Source of the DNA: Streptomyces longisporoflavus | GTDB taxonomy: Bacteria > Actinomycetota > Actinomycetes > Streptomycetales > Streptomycetaceae | Reading direction: 5' to 3' | Assembly: GCF_014649775.1 (NCBI RefSeq) | Contig: NZ_BMTR01000004.1 | Coordinates: 186,001 to 250,000 of the forward strand | Length of the DNA stretch: 64,000 nt | Part shown: positions 8,671-17,666 of the stretch, piece by piece | Layout: every line of letters begins with the position of its first letter | Numbering within the stretch: position 1 is the first letter of the stretch | Position numbers and translations under genes: made by a program | Notes under the pieces: generated by a model | Database searches by the model: none | What the model saw: only the letters and a program-made list of their open reading frames with translations | Told to the model about the DNA's origin: nothing

Positions 8671-10154
8671 ACGCGCCGTCCACCGGGGTCCCCGAGCAGG
8701 CCGGGGTCCCGGACCGGGCCGGGGTCCCTGAGCGAGCCGAGGCTCCGGACCAGGCCGGGGTTCCGGAACGGCTCACCGCACTCGTGCAGGCGCTGCGCTC
8801 GCACGGCATCCGGATCGGTACGGGCGAGACGGTGGACGCCGGCCAGGCGCTCGAGGCGCTCGGGCTCGACGACCGGGAGCGGATACGGGAGGGCCTTGCG
8901 GCAGCCCTGCTGCACGGCGAGGGGCAGCGGCCGGTGTTCGACCCCGTCTTCGACCTGTACTTTCCGCGCGGGGTCGGCGCTCCTGACCTGCTCGACGGCT
9001 CAGTGTCCGGCTCCGGCCCGGAGCGGGAGTTCGACAGGGACGACCTCCGGGACCGCCTTGCCGCCGCGCTCGCCGCTGACGACCAGGCGTTGCTAGCCCG
9101 GTTGGCCGCCGAGGCGGTCGACGCCCTGGGCGGATACGGAACGCGGCCCGGGTCCGGGTCCGGCAGCGGCGGTTCGGACGGCTGGTCGTCGCACCAGACC
9201 CTGTCGCGGCTACGCCCGGAGACCCTGCTCGCCCGCATCCTGGCCGGTATCCGCCAGGGCACGGCCGAAGGCGAGTTCACCGACCGTCTCACCGCCGACG
9301 AGATCCGCCGCCGCATCGAGAACTTCCGCGGCCAGGTGGGCGCCGAGGCGCGCCGCCGGGTCGCCGAGCGGCGCGGCGCGGACGTGATCGCGCGGCGCGC
9401 CGTCGCCACGACCGCCGACCGGGTCGACTTCCTCGTCGCGGGCCGAGCCCAGCTCGACGAACTGCGCAGGACGGTCCAGCCGCTGGCCCGCAAACTGGCG
9501 ACGCGCCTCGCCGCACGCCGCCGCCGTGCCGCCCGTGGCCACATCGACCTGCGCAGAACCCTGCGCGGCTCCCTCTCGACGGGCGGCATCCCGATGCGCC
9601 CCGTCCTGCGCCGACGCCGCCCCGCGCGCCCCGATCTGGTCCTGCTCTGCGACGTGTCCGGTTCGGTCGCGGGCTTCGCCAACTTCACGATGCTGCTCGT
9701 CCAGGCACTGCACGACCAGTTCAGCAAGGTGCGGGTCTTCGCCTTCGTCAACCGCGTCGACGAGGTGACCGACCTGATCGCGCGCGGCACGGCCGACCCC
9801 GAGGGCCTGGGCAGCCGCATCATCTCGGGGGCGGCGGTCACCGGCTACCACGGCAGCAGCGACTACGGCACCTCCCTGGGCGAGTTCGCCGAGCGGTACG
9901 CCGAAGCGGTCACGCCACGCTCGACGGTCTTCGTGCTCGGAGACGCCCGCACGAACATGAGCGACCCGAACCTCCCCGCCCTGCGCACCATCGCCTCCCG
10001 CGCCCGCAAGCTGTACTGGCTCAACCCGGAGAACCGCGCCCAGTGGCAGACGGGCGACTCGGCGGCCGGCACGTACGCCGAGTTCGTGGACATGTACGAG
10101 TGCCGCAATGCGCGGCAGCTCAGCGCGTTGATCGGGCGGTTGTTGCCGATCTGA
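8667..10154 (+). CDS. CoxE-like VWA domain protein
   Basis: A 495-residue partner of the MoxR ATPase. The C-terminal half is a von Willebrand A domain with the MIDAS motif LLCDVSGSVAGF near residue 330 and a second metal-loop segment VLGDARTNMSD near residue 425. The N-terminal half is helical and Arg-rich. The GTG start at 8667 overlaps the MoxR stop. Residues 7-36 are five copies of a six-residue GVPE(R/Q)A-like repeat encoded by an 18-bp DNA repeat, which is probably a disordered N-terminal tail. Together with MoxR it should form a maturation complex for an unidentified client. Confidence 0.87.
   Translation: MNAPSTGVPEQAGVPDRAGVPERAEAPDQAGVPERLTALVQALRSHGIRIGTGETVDAGQALEALGLDDRERIREGLAAALLHGEGQRPVFDPVFDLYFPRGVGAPDLLDGSVSGSGPEREFDRDDLRDRLAAALAADDQALLARLAAEAVDALGGYGTRPGSGSGSGGSDGWSSHQTLSRLRPETLLARILAGIRQGTAEGEFTDRLTADEIRRRIENFRGQVGAEARRRVAERRGADVIARRAVATTADRVDFLVAGRAQLDELRRTVQPLARKLATRLAARRRRAARGHIDLRRTLRGSLSTGGIPMRPVLRRRRPARPDLVLLCDVSGSVAGFANFTMLLVQALHDQFSKVRVFAFVNRVDEVTDLIARGTADPEGLGSRIISGAAVTGYHGSSDYGTSLGEFAERYAEAVTPRSTVFVLGDARTNMSDPNLPALRTIASRARKLYWLNPENRAQWQTGDSAAGTYAEFVDMYECRNARQLSALIGRLLPI
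8685..8774 (+). repeat. 18-bp coding tandem repeat, 5 units
   Basis: Five consecutive 18-bp units beginning GGGGTCCC or a close variant lie in frame inside the VWA gene. They encode a Gly-Val-Pro-rich hexapeptide repeat. The units differ at several third positions, so the array is not freshly expanded. Confidence 0.85.
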
Positions 10155-10167
10155 TCGCCGCTCCGAA

Positions 10168-10203
10168 CCCGCCGGACGGTCGACCGTAAGCTGTCCGGGC
10201 GGG
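10168..10203. terminator. Possible intrinsic hairpin after the MoxR-VWA pair
   Basis: CCCGCCGGAC and GTCCGGGCGGG can pair with one bulged base around a 15-nt loop, starting 14 bp after the VWA stop. There is no T-tract, which is common for Streptomyces terminators. Confidence 0.35.
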
Positions 10204-10231
10204 GGGTCGGCGGCAGTGGCGAGGAGGACGC

Positions 10232-11362
10232 GTGGCAGGCGACGGGCTCAAGGAGGAGATCCGGGCTCGGATCGGTGAGGTGCGGGACGAGCTTGTCGGG
10301 CTCAGTCGGCGCATTCACTCGCATCCGGAGATCGCCTTCGAGGAGCGGCGGGCCGCCGGGTGGTGCGCGGACGTGTTGCGCGGGCACGGTTTCGCGGTGA
10401 CCGCTCCGGCGTACGGGCTCGACACCGCCTTCGAGGCGACCCTGGGTTCGGGTCCCGTGACCGTGGCGCTCGCCTGTGAGTACGACGCGCTGCCCGGCAT
10501 GGGGCACGCCTGCGGGCACAATCTGATCGCGGCGGCGGGCGTGGGGGCCGCGCTCGGGCTCGCGCCGTACGCGGATCGGCTGGGGCTCACCGTGCGCGTC
10601 CTTGGGACTCCCGCCGAGGAGAGCGGCGCCGGGAAGGCGCTGCTGCTCGATGCCGGGGCCTTCAAGGGTGTCGACGCGGCGATGATGATCCATCCGTGCC
10701 CGTTCGAGGTGGCCGACTTCCACTCGTACGCGATGGCGGCGCTGTCGGTGACGTACACGGGCAAGTCCGCGCACGCCGCGCTCGCCCCGCAGGACGGGCG
10801 GAACGCTGCCGACGCGCTGACCGTCGCGCAGGTCGCTCTCGGGCTGCTCCGGCAGCAGCTGCCCGGTGAGTGGAAGGTGCACGGGATCACCACCGAGGCC
10901 GGGACCGCGCTCAACGCGATCCCCGAGCGGGCGAGTGCCGCCTACGCCTTGCGGACGCCTTCCGTCGAAGAGCTGCGCGAGTTGCGGGAGCGCGTGGCCG
11001 ACTGTTTCCGGGCGGGGGCGCTCGCCGCCGGGTGCGCGGTGGAGCTCGAGCAGCCCGCGCCCGACTATCTCGACTTCCGGTCCGACGCCGGTCTCGTCGC
11101 GCTGTGGGAGGCGAACGCGCGCGCCCTCGGGCGGCCCGAGCCGCAGCGGCGCGGGCCCTTCGCCTCCACGGACATGGGCAACGTCTCGCACGTGGTGCCG
11201 TCCATCCACCCCGTGCTCGACGTCAGCGGGGGCGGTTGCGGCCCGCACCAGCCTGAGTTCGCCGCCGCTGCCGCCACGCCGGTCGCCGAGCAGACCATGA
11301 TCGACGGGGCGGTGGGGCTCGCGTGGACGGCGGCGGACTTCGCGGTCAGCCGGACTGCTTGA
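10232..11362 (+). CDS. M20-family amidohydrolase (aminobenzoyl-glutamate/indole-acyl hydrolase type)
   Basis: A 376-residue metal-dependent amidohydrolase. Motifs in order are RIHSHPEIAFEE near residue 25, the metal-ligand segment GMGHACGHN near residue 88, the catalytic PAEESGAGK near residue 128, and a dimerisation/lid domain between. The GTG start at 10232 is preceded by GAGGAGG. Family members hydrolyse N-acyl amino acids or p-aminobenzoyl-glutamate; which substrate applies is not visible. Its 3' end overlaps the end of the convergent siderophore ABC ATPase gene by 17 bp. Confidence 0.87.
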   Translation: MAGDGLKEEIRARIGEVRDELVGLSRRIHSHPEIAFEERRAAGWCADVLRGHGFAVTAPAYGLDTAFEATLGSGPVTVALACEYDALPGMGHACGHNLIAAAGVGAALGLAPYADRLGLTVRVLGTPAEESGAGKALLLDAGAFKGVDAAMMIHPCPFEVADFHSYAMAALSVTYTGKSAHAALAPQDGRNAADALTVAQVALGLLRQQLPGEWKVHGITTEAGTALNAIPERASAAYALRTPSVEELRELRERVADCFRAGALAAGCAVELEQPAPDYLDFRSDAGLVALWEANARALGRPEPQRRGPFASTDMGNVSHVVPSIHPVLDVSGGGCGPHQPEFAAAAATPVAEQTMIDGAVGLAWTAADFAVSRTA

Positions 11363-12272
11363 CCGGCTTCTCGGGGGGCTGCGCGGTCTCCTCGGCGGCC
11401 TGAACGGTCTTCTCGGGGGCCTGCGCGGTCTCCCCGGGAGCCTGCACGGTCTCCTCGGCGGCCTGCGCGGTCTTTTCGGGAGCCCGCACAGACCTCGCCT
11501 TCGCGGACGGTACGACCACCGGGGAGCCGTCGCCCGGTGCCCGGAGAATGTCCGCGTCGATCCCGTACAGCTCCTTGACCAGCTCGGCCGTCACCACATC
11601 GCGGGCCGGGCCGTTCGCCACGATCTTGCCCGCGTTCATGGCGATGACGGTGTCGGCGTAACGGGCGGCGCTCGCGAGATCGTGCAGGACCATGACGACG
11701 GTGCGGCCCGCCGCGGCCACCTCCCGCACCAGGGACAGGACTTCGACGGCGTGGCCGAGGTCGAGCGCACTGGTCGGCTCATCGAGGAGCACGATCGGCG
11801 TCTGCTGCGCGAGGACCATCGCGAGCCAGCAGCGCTGGCGCTGACCGCCGGAGAGGTGGTCGAGGCGGCGCGTGGCGAGGTCGGTGGTGCCGGTGGCTTC
11901 GAGGGCTTCGCGTACGGCGGCCTCGTCCTCGCGCGACCACTGGCGGAACAGGCCCTGGTGGGGGTGGCGGCCGTAGCGGACGAGTCCGGCGACGGTGACC
12001 GCTTCCGGGGCCTGCGGGGACTGGGCGAGCAGCGCGATGCGGTGGGCCGCGCGGCGCTGGGTGAGCTGCCACACGTCCTCGTCACCGGCGCGCACCGTGC
12101 CCGAACTCGGCTTGTGCAGCCGGGAGATGGAGCGCAGGAGCGTCGACTTGCCGCAGCCGTTGGGGCCGACGATGGCGGCGACCTGTCCGCTGGGGATGGT
12201 CAGGTCGACGCCGTCCACGGCGGCCGTGTGGCCGGGGTAGCCGGAGGTGAGCGCCTCGACGGTCAGTTGCAC
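11346..12272 (-). CDS. Ferric-siderophore ABC transporter ATP-binding protein (FepC-like)
   Basis: Cytoplasmic ATPase of the catecholate siderophore importer, 308 residues. Walker A GPNGCGKST near residue 37, signature LSGGQRQR near 139, Walker B VLLDEPTSALD near 159 and H-loop VLHDL near 194 are all present. An ATG 23 codons upstream is open, but the GTG at 12272 lies 4 nt after the upstream permease stop with GGAAAGG ahead of it, so I chose it. The last 45 residues are six 7-residue repeats (APEKTAQ-like), unusual for this family and encoded by a 21-bp DNA repeat. It forms an operon with the two permease genes and should be iron-repressed through the box at 14468. Confidence 0.9.
   Translation of the reverse strand: MQLTVEALTSGYPGHTAAVDGVDLTIPSGQVAAIVGPNGCGKSTLLRSISRLHKPSSGTVRAGDEDVWQLTQRRAAHRIALLAQSPQAPEAVTVAGLVRYGRHPHQGLFRQWSREDEAAVREALEATGTTDLATRRLDHLSGGQRQRCWLAMVLAQQTPIVLLDEPTSALDLGHAVEVLSLVREVAAAGRTVVMVLHDLASAARYADTVIAMNAGKIVANGPARDVVTAELVKELYGIDADILRAPGDGSPVVVPSAKARSVRAPEKTAQAAEETVQAPGETAQAPEKTVQAAEETAQPPEKPVKQSG
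11358..11483 (-). repeat. 21-bp coding tandem repeat, 6 units
   Basis: Six 21-bp units in the 3' end of the ABC ATPase gene encode heptads such as AAEETVQ, APGETAQ and APEKTVQ. The Glu/Lys/Ala heptads would form a charged helical or disordered tail after the ATPase fold. Confidence 0.85.
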
Positions 12273-12276
12273 GGGG

Positions 12277-13383
12277 TCAGGCCTTTCCGGTCTGCTCGGA
12301 GTTCTTGCCGAAGAGGACCCATAGGAGGAAGGGTCCGCCAAGCACGCTGGTGATGACGCCGACCGGGATCTCCACGGGGGCGACGACTCGGCCCAGTGCG
12401 TCGGCGGCGCCCACGAGGGCCGCGCCGACCAGGGCCGAGCCGATGACCGGGACGCGGGTCGGGCCGCTGAGCCGGCCTGCGACGACGGGCGCGGCGAGCG
12501 CGACGAACGTGATCGGGCCGCCGATGCCGACGGCCACGCCGGACAGGGCGACGGCGAGCGCGAGGGTCAGGGCGCGCACGCGGCGGACGTTGACGCCGAG
12601 CGTGGCCGCCATGTCGTCGTCGAAGCGCAGGAGTTGCAGGCGGCTGCCCGCGACGAGGGAGAGCGGTACGAGGACGAGCAGGACGAAGGACAGGGGCGTG
12701 CCGACGCTCCAGTCACGGCCGCTGAGCGAGCCGACGGTCCAGAGGAAGACGCCGCCCGCGGTGTTGTCGTTCTCGCGGGACATGACGAGGTCGGTGACGG
12801 CGCCGATGACGGTGGAGACGCCGATGCCGACGACGAGGATGCGGTATCCCCCGCTGCCCGCCCCGCCCGCGCAGGCGACGACGACCATGGCCGCCGCGGC
12901 GGCGCCGAGCGGTCCGAGCCACCAGTCGCCGATCATGCCGGTGGACGAGCCGACGACGGAGGCGACGACGGCAGCGGTGGCGCCCTCGTTGACGCCGATG
13001 ATGTCGGGGGTGGCGAGGCGGTTGCCCGCGAGCGTCTGGGTCAGGCACCCGGCGATGCCGAGCGCCGCGCCGACCATGAGCCCCACGGCGATCCGCGGGA
13101 GCCGGAAGTCCTGCACCAGCATCACGGTGGCGTAGTCGCCGGTTCCGAGCAGGCCGGAGAGGCTGTCGGAGAAGCTCATCCCGGTGGAGCTCGCGAAGGT
13201 GGCGAGCGCGACGACCACTCCGATCACCAGCGTGAGGCCGACCGCGGCGAGGGCGCTGCGATAGGGGAAGAGCCAGGAGAACGCCCCGGCGCGCACGGCG
13301 GTGGAGTCGGGCGGGGTGATGTCGGCCTGCGCCGCTTTCAAAGCCTCCGGGGCCCCGGCCTCCGGTATCTCTGGAGCACTCAC
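12277..13383 (-). CDS. FecCD-type iron-siderophore ABC permease, second subunit
   Basis: A 368-residue polytopic membrane protein of the FecCD/BtuC family. The conserved segment RLPRIAVGLMVGAALGIAGC and the following QTLAGNRLATPDIIGVNEGA mark it, with about nine to ten hydrophobic helices and the cytoplasmic coupling stretch RFDDDMAATLGVNVRRVR. The GTG start at 13383 overlaps the stop of the first permease gene (GTGA). It pairs with that subunit to form the translocation pore for ferri-siderophore and docks on the ATPase encoded next. Confidence 0.9.
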   Translation of the reverse strand: MSAPEIPEAGAPEALKAAQADITPPDSTAVRAGAFSWLFPYRSALAAVGLTLVIGVVVALATFASSTGMSFSDSLSGLLGTGDYATVMLVQDFRLPRIAVGLMVGAALGIAGCLTQTLAGNRLATPDIIGVNEGATAAVVASVVGSSTGMIGDWWLGPLGAAAAAMVVVACAGGAGSGGYRILVVGIGVSTVIGAVTDLVMSRENDNTAGGVFLWTVGSLSGRDWSVGTPLSFVLLVLVPLSLVAGSRLQLLRFDDDMAATLGVNVRRVRALTLALAVALSGVAVGIGGPITFVALAAPVVAGRLSGPTRVPVIGSALVGAALVGAADALGRVVAPVEIPVGVITSVLGGPFLLWVLFGKNSEQTGKA

Positions 13384-14468
13384 GAGGCGACCCCCGCCGT
13401 GGACATCCGCTGCGATCGCGCGATCCAGATCAGCAACGGGCCGCCGATGAAGGCGAGAAGCACGCTCACGGGGGTCTCCCAGGGGCGGATGACGATCCTG
13501 GCGAGGAGGTCGGCGGCGATCATCACGTTCGCCGCGACCAGCGCGGAGAGCACCAGCTGGCCCGCCATCCGGGGTCCTGTGACCGCGCGGGCGGCGTACG
13601 GGGCGAGCAGGCCGAGGAAGGCGATGGGTCCCGCGAGGGCGACCGCCGAGCCCGCGAGGAGTGTCACCGCCGCCGCGACGATCAGGCGGATGCGCCCCGG
13701 GTGGTGGCCCAGGGAGCGTGCGCTGTCGTCGCCGAGCGCGAGGGCGGCAAGGGGCCGTACGCAGCAGAAGGCGATCAGGAGGCCGAGCGCGATCAGCGGG
13801 ATCAGGGGGTAGGTCTCGGAGGTCTTGATGCCGGCCAGTGAACCGATGGTCCAGTAGCGGTAGGTGTCGAAGGTGGCCTGCTCGCCGAGCAGGACGTACG
13901 AGGTCATGCCGTGGAAGGTGGCGCCGAGCGCCGATCCGGCGAGGACGAGCCGCAGCGGTGAGCCGGCGGCCCGCCCGGACGCGGCGAGCAGCAGCACCAC
14001 CCCGCTCGCGGCCATGCCGCCGACGAGGGCCCAAACCAACACGCCGTAGGCCGAGGTCACTTCGAAATACGTGAGACCGATCACAACGCCGAGCGCCGCC
14101 CCCGAGTTGACCCCGAGGAGGCCCGTCTCGGCGAGCGGGTTGCGGGTGACGGCCTGGAGGAGGCAGCCCGCGGCGCCGAGGGCGACGCCGACCAGGACGC
14201 CGGCGAGCGTACGCGGCAGGCGTACGTCCAAGACGGCGAGCCGTATCTGGGCGTCGGCCCGCGCGGAGGAGTCTCCGACGATGAAGTCCCAGGCCCGGCC
14301 CATCGGCGTCGACCCGGACCCGACCAGGAGCGAGAGGAGGCCAAGCAGAAGGAGCAGGACGACGAGGCCGGCGGCCGCCCACAGGGTGGGGCGATGCATC
14401 TTCGCCAAGTCCGGTATCGGAGGTCTGGATCCGGACGTTGGGACCGGCCCCCCTTGCGCAACCAACAT
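13380..14468 (-). CDS. FecCD-type iron-siderophore ABC permease, first subunit
   Basis: A 362-residue polytopic membrane permease with the FecCD hallmark RLPRTLAGVLVGVALGAAGC and AETGLLGVNSGAALGV, about nine hydrophobic helices and a coupling segment GDDSARSLGHHPGRIR. The ATG at 14468 falls inside the iron box. Either the transcript is leaderless or translation starts at the in-frame ATG at 14399, just before the first membrane helix. First gene of the leftward importer operon, divergent from the receptor gene. Confidence 0.88.
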   Translation of the reverse strand: MLVAQGGPVPTSGSRPPIPDLAKMHRPTLWAAAGLVVLLLLLGLLSLLVGSGSTPMGRAWDFIVGDSSARADAQIRLAVLDVRLPRTLAGVLVGVALGAAGCLLQAVTRNPLAETGLLGVNSGAALGVVIGLTYFEVTSAYGVLVWALVGGMAASGVVLLLAASGRAAGSPLRLVLAGSALGATFHGMTSYVLLGEQATFDTYRYWTIGSLAGIKTSETYPLIPLIALGLLIAFCCVRPLAALALGDDSARSLGHHPGRIRLIVAAAVTLLAGSAVALAGPIAFLGLLAPYAARAVTGPRMAGQLVLSALVAANVMIAADLLARIVIRPWETPVSVLLAFIGGPLLIWIARSQRMSTAGVAS

Positions 14469-14486
14469 GAAGTTAGCCTAACCTAA
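14468..14486 (-). promoter_or_regulatory. Iron box (DmdR1/IdeR-type operator)
   Basis: On the minus strand the 19 bases TTAGGTTAGGCTAACTTCA match 17 of 19 positions of the DtxR/IdeR consensus TTAGGTTAGGCTAACCTAA. It lies between the divergent importer and receptor/biosynthesis genes, so one operator could repress both directions when Fe(II) is plentiful. It overlaps the first permease ATG. Confidence 0.85.
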
Positions 14487-14625
14487 CCTTGACCTGGAGC
14501 CCCGAGTCGGGGTGCGGGCGAACTCCCTGTTCCCTCAGGGGGATTTCGTCATGCCCCGACACGGCCAGGGATAACCCTTATGTCCGGTCTGACCCCCGGA
14601 CGACAGAAGCATGGAGATCACGGAC

Positions 14626-15609
14626 ATGTCCTCGAACCACTCCCCGCGCACCCGGCTGACCGCGGTAGCGGCCCTCACTCTGGCCTCCGCGCTCGCCCTC
14701 TCCGCCTGCGGTTCCGACTCGTCCGACGACTCCGGCTCCAGCGACAAGGCCAAAAACGCGGGCAAGAGCGTGACCGTCACCGACGCCTCCGGTGCGAAGG
14801 TCAAGATTCCGGCCAATCCCGAGAAGGTCGTCGCGCTGAGCGAGATGGACCTGGACTCCGCCCTCGCCCTCAAGGTCAAGCCCGTCGGGCTCTCGGCGGG
14901 CAGAGGCCAGAAGGGTGCCCCCGAGTATCTGGCCGACCAGGCCAAGGGCATCCCGGTCGTGGGCGCGGTCACCGGGCCGGACATCGAGAAGGTCCTCCAG
15001 GCCAAGCCGGACGTCATCCTCGCCGGCCAGCTCGCCGACCAGCAGGTGCTCAAGCAGCTGCAGGCGATAGCCCCGACGGTCGTCACGATCGACCGGACCA
15101 AGGACTGGAAGAAGTCCCTGGAGCTCACCGGCAAGGTGCTCGGCAAGTCGAACGAGGCGAGCGCGTTCCTGAAGGACTACGACACCAAGGCCGCCGACGT
15201 GAAGAAGAACCTCGGCGACAACGCCGGGGCGAGCGTCTCCGTGGCGCGCTACTCCGCCAAGGGCACCGCCGTCATGCAGCAGGGCGTGTTCATCTCCGAC
15301 GTCCTGAAGGACCTCGGCTTCAAGCGGCCCGGCATCCAGAACAAGAAGGGCGAGGGCCACTCGACGCCGCTCAGCGACGAGGACCTCAAGCAGATCGACG
15401 CCGACTGGCTGTTCATCGGCACGCTCGGCTCCAAGGGCCCGGACGCCGACCTCTTCAAGGAGCTGAAGGGCAAGGCCGCGTACAAGCAGCTCGACGCCGT
15501 CAAGAAGGACCACACCACCGAGATCGACGGATCGAAGTGGACCAGCCTCGGTGGCGCGCAGGCCGCCGTCTCCGTCCTGGAGGACGTCGAGAAGGCGATG
15601 GGCAAGTGA
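14626..15609 (+). CDS. Siderophore-binding lipoprotein (FepB/FecB-like)
   Basis: A 327-residue extracytoplasmic receptor of the importer. From the ATG at 14626 there is a signal peptide with lipobox LSAC and Cys28 as the lipidated residue, then a Ser/Asp-rich linker and a periplasmic-binding-protein type III fold ([20 protein letters not shown], then [15 protein letters not shown]). An ATG at 14611 is in frame, but only 14626 has a GGAG site at suitable distance. It heads the rightward operon, overlaps the DHB dehydrogenase gene by 4 bp (GTGA), and is probably controlled by the iron box 140 bp upstream. Confidence 0.9.
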   Translation: MSSNHSPRTRLTAVAALTLASALALSACGSDSSDDSGSSDKAKNAGKSVTVTDASGAKVKIPANPEKVVALSEMDLDSALALKVKPVGLSAGRGQKGAPEYLADQAKGIPVVGAVTGPDIEKVLQAKPDVILAGQLADQQVLKQLQAIAPTVVTIDRTKDWKKSLELTGKVLGKSNEASAFLKDYDTKAADVKKNLGDNAGASVSVARYSAKGTAVMQQGVFISDVLKDLGFKRPGIQNKKGEGHSTPLSDEDLKQIDADWLFIGTLGSKGPDADLFKELKGKAAYKQLDAVKKDHTTEIDGSKWTSLGGAQAAVSVLEDVEKAMGK

Positions 15610-16409
15610 CTTCCGGCATAACCGACCCCGAGCTCGCGGGCCGGGTGGCCCTGGTCACCGGCGCGGGCCGGGGCATCGGCCAGGCAGTGGCCCGCGCGCT
15701 CGCCGAGCGCGGCGCGCGGGTCGTGGCCGCCGACCGGTCGCCCGAGGTCAAGGAGCAGGGCGCCGAAGAGCGGCCCGCGGGCGGCGGCCGCGTCACCGGC
15801 ATGGTCCTCGACGTCACCGACGCGGCTGCCGTGGACGCCGCGTTCAAGGAAGTCGAGCGCACCGTGGGGCCGTTGGACATCGTCGTGAACGTGGCGGGCA
15901 TCCTGCGGCCCGCCCCGGTCGTCGAACTCACCGACACCGACTGGGCGGAGACCTTCGCCGTCAACACGAACGGCGTCTTCCACACCTCGCGCGCCGCGGC
16001 CCGCCGCATGACCGCGCGGGGCAAGGGCTCCATCGTGACGGTCGGCTCGAACGCCGCGGGCGTGCCCCGCACGCAGATGGCCGCGTACGCCGCCTCCAAG
16101 GCCGCCGCCACCATGTTCACCAAATGCCTCGGCCTTGAGGTGGCCCGCGACGGCGTGCGCTGCAACGTCGTCTCGCCCGGCTCCACCCACACCGACATGC
16201 AGCGGCAGCTGTGGACGGACGATCACGAGCAGGCCGAGGCCCGCGTCATCGGCGGCGACCCGGCCTCGTACCGGGTCGGCATTCCGCTCGGCCGGATCGC
16301 CGACCCCTCCGACATCGCCGAAGCGGTCGCCTTCCTGGTCTCCGACCGGGCCCGGCACATCACCATGCACGACCTGTACGTGGACGGCGGCGCCACCCTG
16401 CGCGCCTGA
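15606..16409 (+). CDS. entA: 2,3-dihydro-2,3-dihydroxybenzoate dehydrogenase
   Basis: A 267-residue short-chain dehydrogenase that oxidises 2,3-dihydro-DHB to 2,3-dihydroxybenzoate with NAD. The nucleotide-binding GAGRGIG near residue 20, the NVAG motif near 95, and the catalytic Ser with YAASK near 160 are present. SDR assignment is certain from sequence. The specific role follows from the adjacent isochorismate synthase, DHB ligase and isochorismatase genes. The GTG start at 15606 overlaps the receptor stop, tying synthesis and uptake into one operon. Confidence 0.88.
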   Translation: MTSGITDPELAGRVALVTGAGRGIGQAVARALAERGARVVAADRSPEVKEQGAEERPAGGGRVTGMVLDVTDAAAVDAAFKEVERTVGPLDIVVNVAGILRPAPVVELTDTDWAETFAVNTNGVFHTSRAAARRMTARGKGSIVTVGSNAAGVPRTQMAAYAASKAAATMFTKCLGLEVARDGVRCNVVSPGSTHTDMQRQLWTDDHEQAEARVIGGDPASYRVGIPLGRIADPSDIAEAVAFLVSDRARHITMHDLYVDGGATLRA

Positions 16410-16448
16410 AACCCGCGCCGCTCTCCCCTACTTGACGAGGAGTCATCC

Positions 16449-17666
16449 GTGACACCCCCCAACGACGTGGTCGCACTCGACGCCCCCACCACCCCCGGGG
16501 CCGTCGGCGCGGCGACCGCGCTGCTCGACGCCTACCGACCCGGCGACACCAGGTTCTTCGCGTCGCCCACCCGCACCCTCCTCGCCCACGGCACGGCCGC
16601 CGAAGTGCCGCACGGCGAGCGGCCGTTGGCGGAGCGTGTCGCCGCGACCCTGGACGCCCAGCTGCGCGCGGGAAACCAGGCCCCCGTCGTGGTCGGCTCC
16701 ATCCCCTTCGACCCCGCCGAGCCCGCCGTGCTCACCGTGCCCGAGGCGGCGCGCTGGGCGCCCGCCCTGCGCACCGACCCGCTCGTCGCCCTGCCCACGC
16801 CGCCGCCCGCCACCGCGGGCGGCTGGCAGCTGCGCGAGGTTCCCTCGGGCGAGGAGTACGCCGCGTCGGTCGAGGCCGCCGTGGCGCGCATGAAGAGCGG
16901 CGAGTTCGACAAGGTCGTCCTCGCCCGCACCCTGGAACTGTCCACCGACGGCCCGCTCGACCTGCCCGCGATGCTTCAGCGCCTGGCACGGCGCGACCCG
17001 CGCGGTTACTCCTTCGCCGTGCCCACGGGCGCGGGCCGCACTCTCCTGGGCGCGAGCCCGGAGCTGCTCGTCTCCCGGCACGGCAACCGCCTGACGGCCA
17101 ACCCCCTGGCGGGTTCGACGCCCCGTTCGGCGGACCTCGCCGAGGACGTGCGCCGGGCCGCCGCGCTGCTCGAATCGGCCAAGGACCTGCACGAGCACGC
17201 CGTCGTGGTGGAGGCCGTGCACAAGGCGCTCGCCCCGTTCTGCGGCGACCTCGACGTGCCGGAGCGGCCCACTCTGGTCCGCACCGCCACCATGTGGCAC
17301 CTGTCGACGACCGTCACCGGCGAACTCGCCGACCCCGCCACCTCCGCCCTGGAGCTCGCCACCGCCCTGCACCCGACCCCGGCGGTCTGCGGTACCCCTA
17401 CCGGGCACGCCCGTGGCGTCATCGGCGAACTGGAGCCGTTCGGCCGCGGTCACTACACCGGCATGGTGGGATGGAGCGACGCGCGCGGCGACGGCGAGTG
17501 GGTCGTCACGATCCGCTGCGCGGAGGCCGAGGAGACGGACGACGGCGGACGCCTTCGGCTCTTCGCGGGCGCGGGCGTCGTCGCCGACTCGTCGCCGGAG
17601 GCCGAACGCGCCGAGACGGGCGCCAAGTTCCGTACGTTCCTGGACGCGGTGGGGGTCGACCGATGA
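16449..17666 (+). CDS. entC: Isochorismate synthase
   Basis: A 405-residue chorismate-using enzyme that makes isochorismate, the first committed step to DHB. The conserved block [10 protein letters not shown], the GASPELL segment, the [10 protein letters not shown] loop and the C-terminal [13 protein letters not shown] are characteristic of the anthranilate synthase I/isochorismate synthase family; the last is the EntC/DhbC/MenF form. The start is GTG with GAGGAG 6 nt upstream. It overlaps the DHB ligase gene by 4 bp (ATGA). Confidence 0.92.
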   Translation: MTPPNDVVALDAPTTPGAVGAATALLDAYRPGDTRFFASPTRTLLAHGTAAEVPHGERPLAERVAATLDAQLRAGNQAPVVVGSIPFDPAEPAVLTVPEAARWAPALRTDPLVALPTPPPATAGGWQLREVPSGEEYAASVEAAVARMKSGEFDKVVLARTLELSTDGPLDLPAMLQRLARRDPRGYSFAVPTGAGRTLLGASPELLVSRHGNRLTANPLAGSTPRSADLAEDVRRAAALLESAKDLHEHAVVVEAVHKALAPFCGDLDVPERPTLVRTATMWHLSTTVTGELADPATSALELATALHPTPAVCGTPTGHARGVIGELEPFGRGHYTGMVGWSDARGDGEWVVTIRCAEAEETDDGGRLRLFAGAGVVADSSPEAERAETGAKFRTFLDAVGVDR

